Assembly (NCBI GenBank): GCA_003524565.1
Contig: DQGU01000218.1
Coordinates: forward strand, 1-6,168
From: Rhodospirillaceae bacterium
Lineage (GTDB): Bacteria; Pseudomonadota; Alphaproteobacteria; Micavibrionales; UBA2020
Direction of reading: 5' to 3'
Length of the DNA: 6,168 bases
Part shown: one piece after another, positions 5,418 to 6,168 of the stretch
Layout of the letters: the number at the start of each line of letters is the position of its first letter
Position numbering within the stretch: position 1 is the first letter of the stretch
Notes under the pieces: model-generated
What the model was told of the DNA's origin: nothing
The model's database searches: none
The model's input: only the letters and a program-made list of their open reading frames with translations
Program-made: the position numbers and the translations under genes

Positions 5418-6168
5418 TTAATTCGAGCTGTCGATGACTTCCTTGACCTTGGTTGCCAGCTGCTTGAGCGTGAAGGGTTTGGGCAAGAACCACACATCCG
5501 CGCCCAGATGCTCCTTGAATTTGTCCTCGGCATAGCCGGAGATAAAAATGATTTTTATCTGCGGATATTTTTCCTTCACTTGTTTGGCAAGCGTGGTGCC
5601 GTCCATTTCCGGCATCATGACGTCGGTCACCAGAATTTCGGGCACGACCTTGCTTTCCTCCAGCAGTTTCAGCGCGGAAACGCCGCCGGGTGCATCCAAT
5701 ACCTGATACCCTTTGTTCGACAGCGCGCGCGCGCTGAAGGTACGCACGGCATCTTCGTCTTCCACCAGCAAAATACGGGCAGAGCCGGTCAGGTCATTGG
5801 CGGATTGTTTTTCCTCCACGACTTCAACCTTCTGCGTGCCGGCGGTTTCGGTGAAACGCGGCAGATAGACGGTAAAGGTCGTGCCTTTGCCCAGCTGGCT
5901 GCTGACGGAAATAAACCCGCCCGTCTGGTGCACGATACCATGCACCGTCGCAAGGCCGAGGCCTGTGCCTGCGCCGACGTCCTTGGTGGAAAAGAACGGC
6001 TCGAAAATCCGCGGCAGGATATCGGGGGGGATGCCGGTGCCGGTATCTTCGACCGCGATGGAAACCCACTCGCCAGACGGCAACACGTCGTCGTTCGACA
6101 GGCGGATTTCGTTTTTGTTCGACAGGTTCTGGGTTTTGATTTTAACCTTGCCCCCCTGCGGCATCGCG
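5418..6168 (-). CDS. cckA: Hybrid histidine kinase CckA, C-terminal part
   Basis: About 249 codons of the C-terminus are present, and the reading frame continues past the right edge. The ATG at 6164 is internal: MPQGG is the end of the kinase N-box (normally NARDAMPxGG). Counting from that Met, the ATP-binding domain shows DTGTG at 40-44, FEPFFSTK at 54-61 and GTGLGLA at 66-72. After a linker near 104-128 comes a receiver domain with the acidic pair Glu135-Asp136, the phosphoacceptor Asp181 in LVTDVMMPEMDG, Ser209 and Lys229 in LPKPF. The ending FISGYAED...LPKPFTLKQLATKVKEV closely fits CckA, which passes phosphate through ChpT to CtrA and controls the cell cycle or motility in alphaproteobacteria. 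The usual membrane and PAS domains and the phosphorylated His lie outside the window. Its stop abuts the stop of the convergent peptidase-like gene. Confidence 0.9.
   Translation of the reverse strand, partial: AMPQGGKVKIKTQNLSNKNEIRLSNDDVLPSGEWVSIAVEDTGTGIPPDILPRIFEPFFSTKDVGAGTGLGLATVHGIVHQTGGFISVSSQLGKGTTFTVYLPRFTETAGTQKVEVVEEKQSANDLTGSARILLVEDEDAVRTFSARALSNKGYQVLDAPGGVSALKLLEESKVVPEILVTDVMMPEMDGTTLAKQVKEKYPQIKIIFISGYAEDKFKEHLGADVWFLPKPFTLKQLATKVKEVIDSSN

Noticed and set aside
6000..6168. ATG at 6164 as the start of a short kinase gene
   Set aside because: The Met is inside the conserved N-box, the frame is open to the edge, and a kinase lacking half its ATP-binding domain would make no sense.

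Overview
The window looks like chromosomal DNA of an alphaproteobacterium. It carries a full recA with an alphaproteobacterial-type SOS box (GTTC-N7-GTTC) and, at the right edge, the C-terminal part of a hybrid histidine kinase that matches CckA, the cell-cycle kinase of that class. Base composition is GC-rich in genes and AT-rich in promoters. I cannot name the species. The genes of unknown function recall poorly characterised lineages, but that is only an impression.

Layout. Bases 1-813 hold three small minus-strand genes of unknown function: a partial one cut by the left edge, a 74-residue coiled-coil/Cys-motif protein just upstream of it with its own good sigma70-type promoter, and a 99-residue protein with another good promoter. 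A clear intrinsic terminator (921-952) then marks the 3' end of recA (997-2136, minus). The 240-base gap between recA and the next, divergent gene is the main regulatory region. It contains the recA promoter, a canonical SOS box and several extra GTTC/GAAC half-sites arranged as a palindrome and as a direct repeat.

Bases 2377-5417 carry four plus-strand genes, opposite in direction to everything around them: two paralogous small membrane proteins (198 and 201 aa), a third small membrane protein of similar build (169 aa), and a 362-aa membrane-anchored protein with an HExxH zinc-peptidase motif. A 174-base gap with a possible second promoter splits them into two pairs. The last stop codon directly abuts the stop codon of cckA (5418-6168, minus, partial), with no visible terminator between the convergent genes.

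How they work together. RecA serves recombination and the SOS response, and CckA serves the CckA-ChpT-CtrA phosphorelay. The plus-strand cluster is the only candidate for an undescribed system. Its arrangement suggests an envelope-associated set of proteins with a protease-like partner, but nothing in the sequence reveals its actual function.
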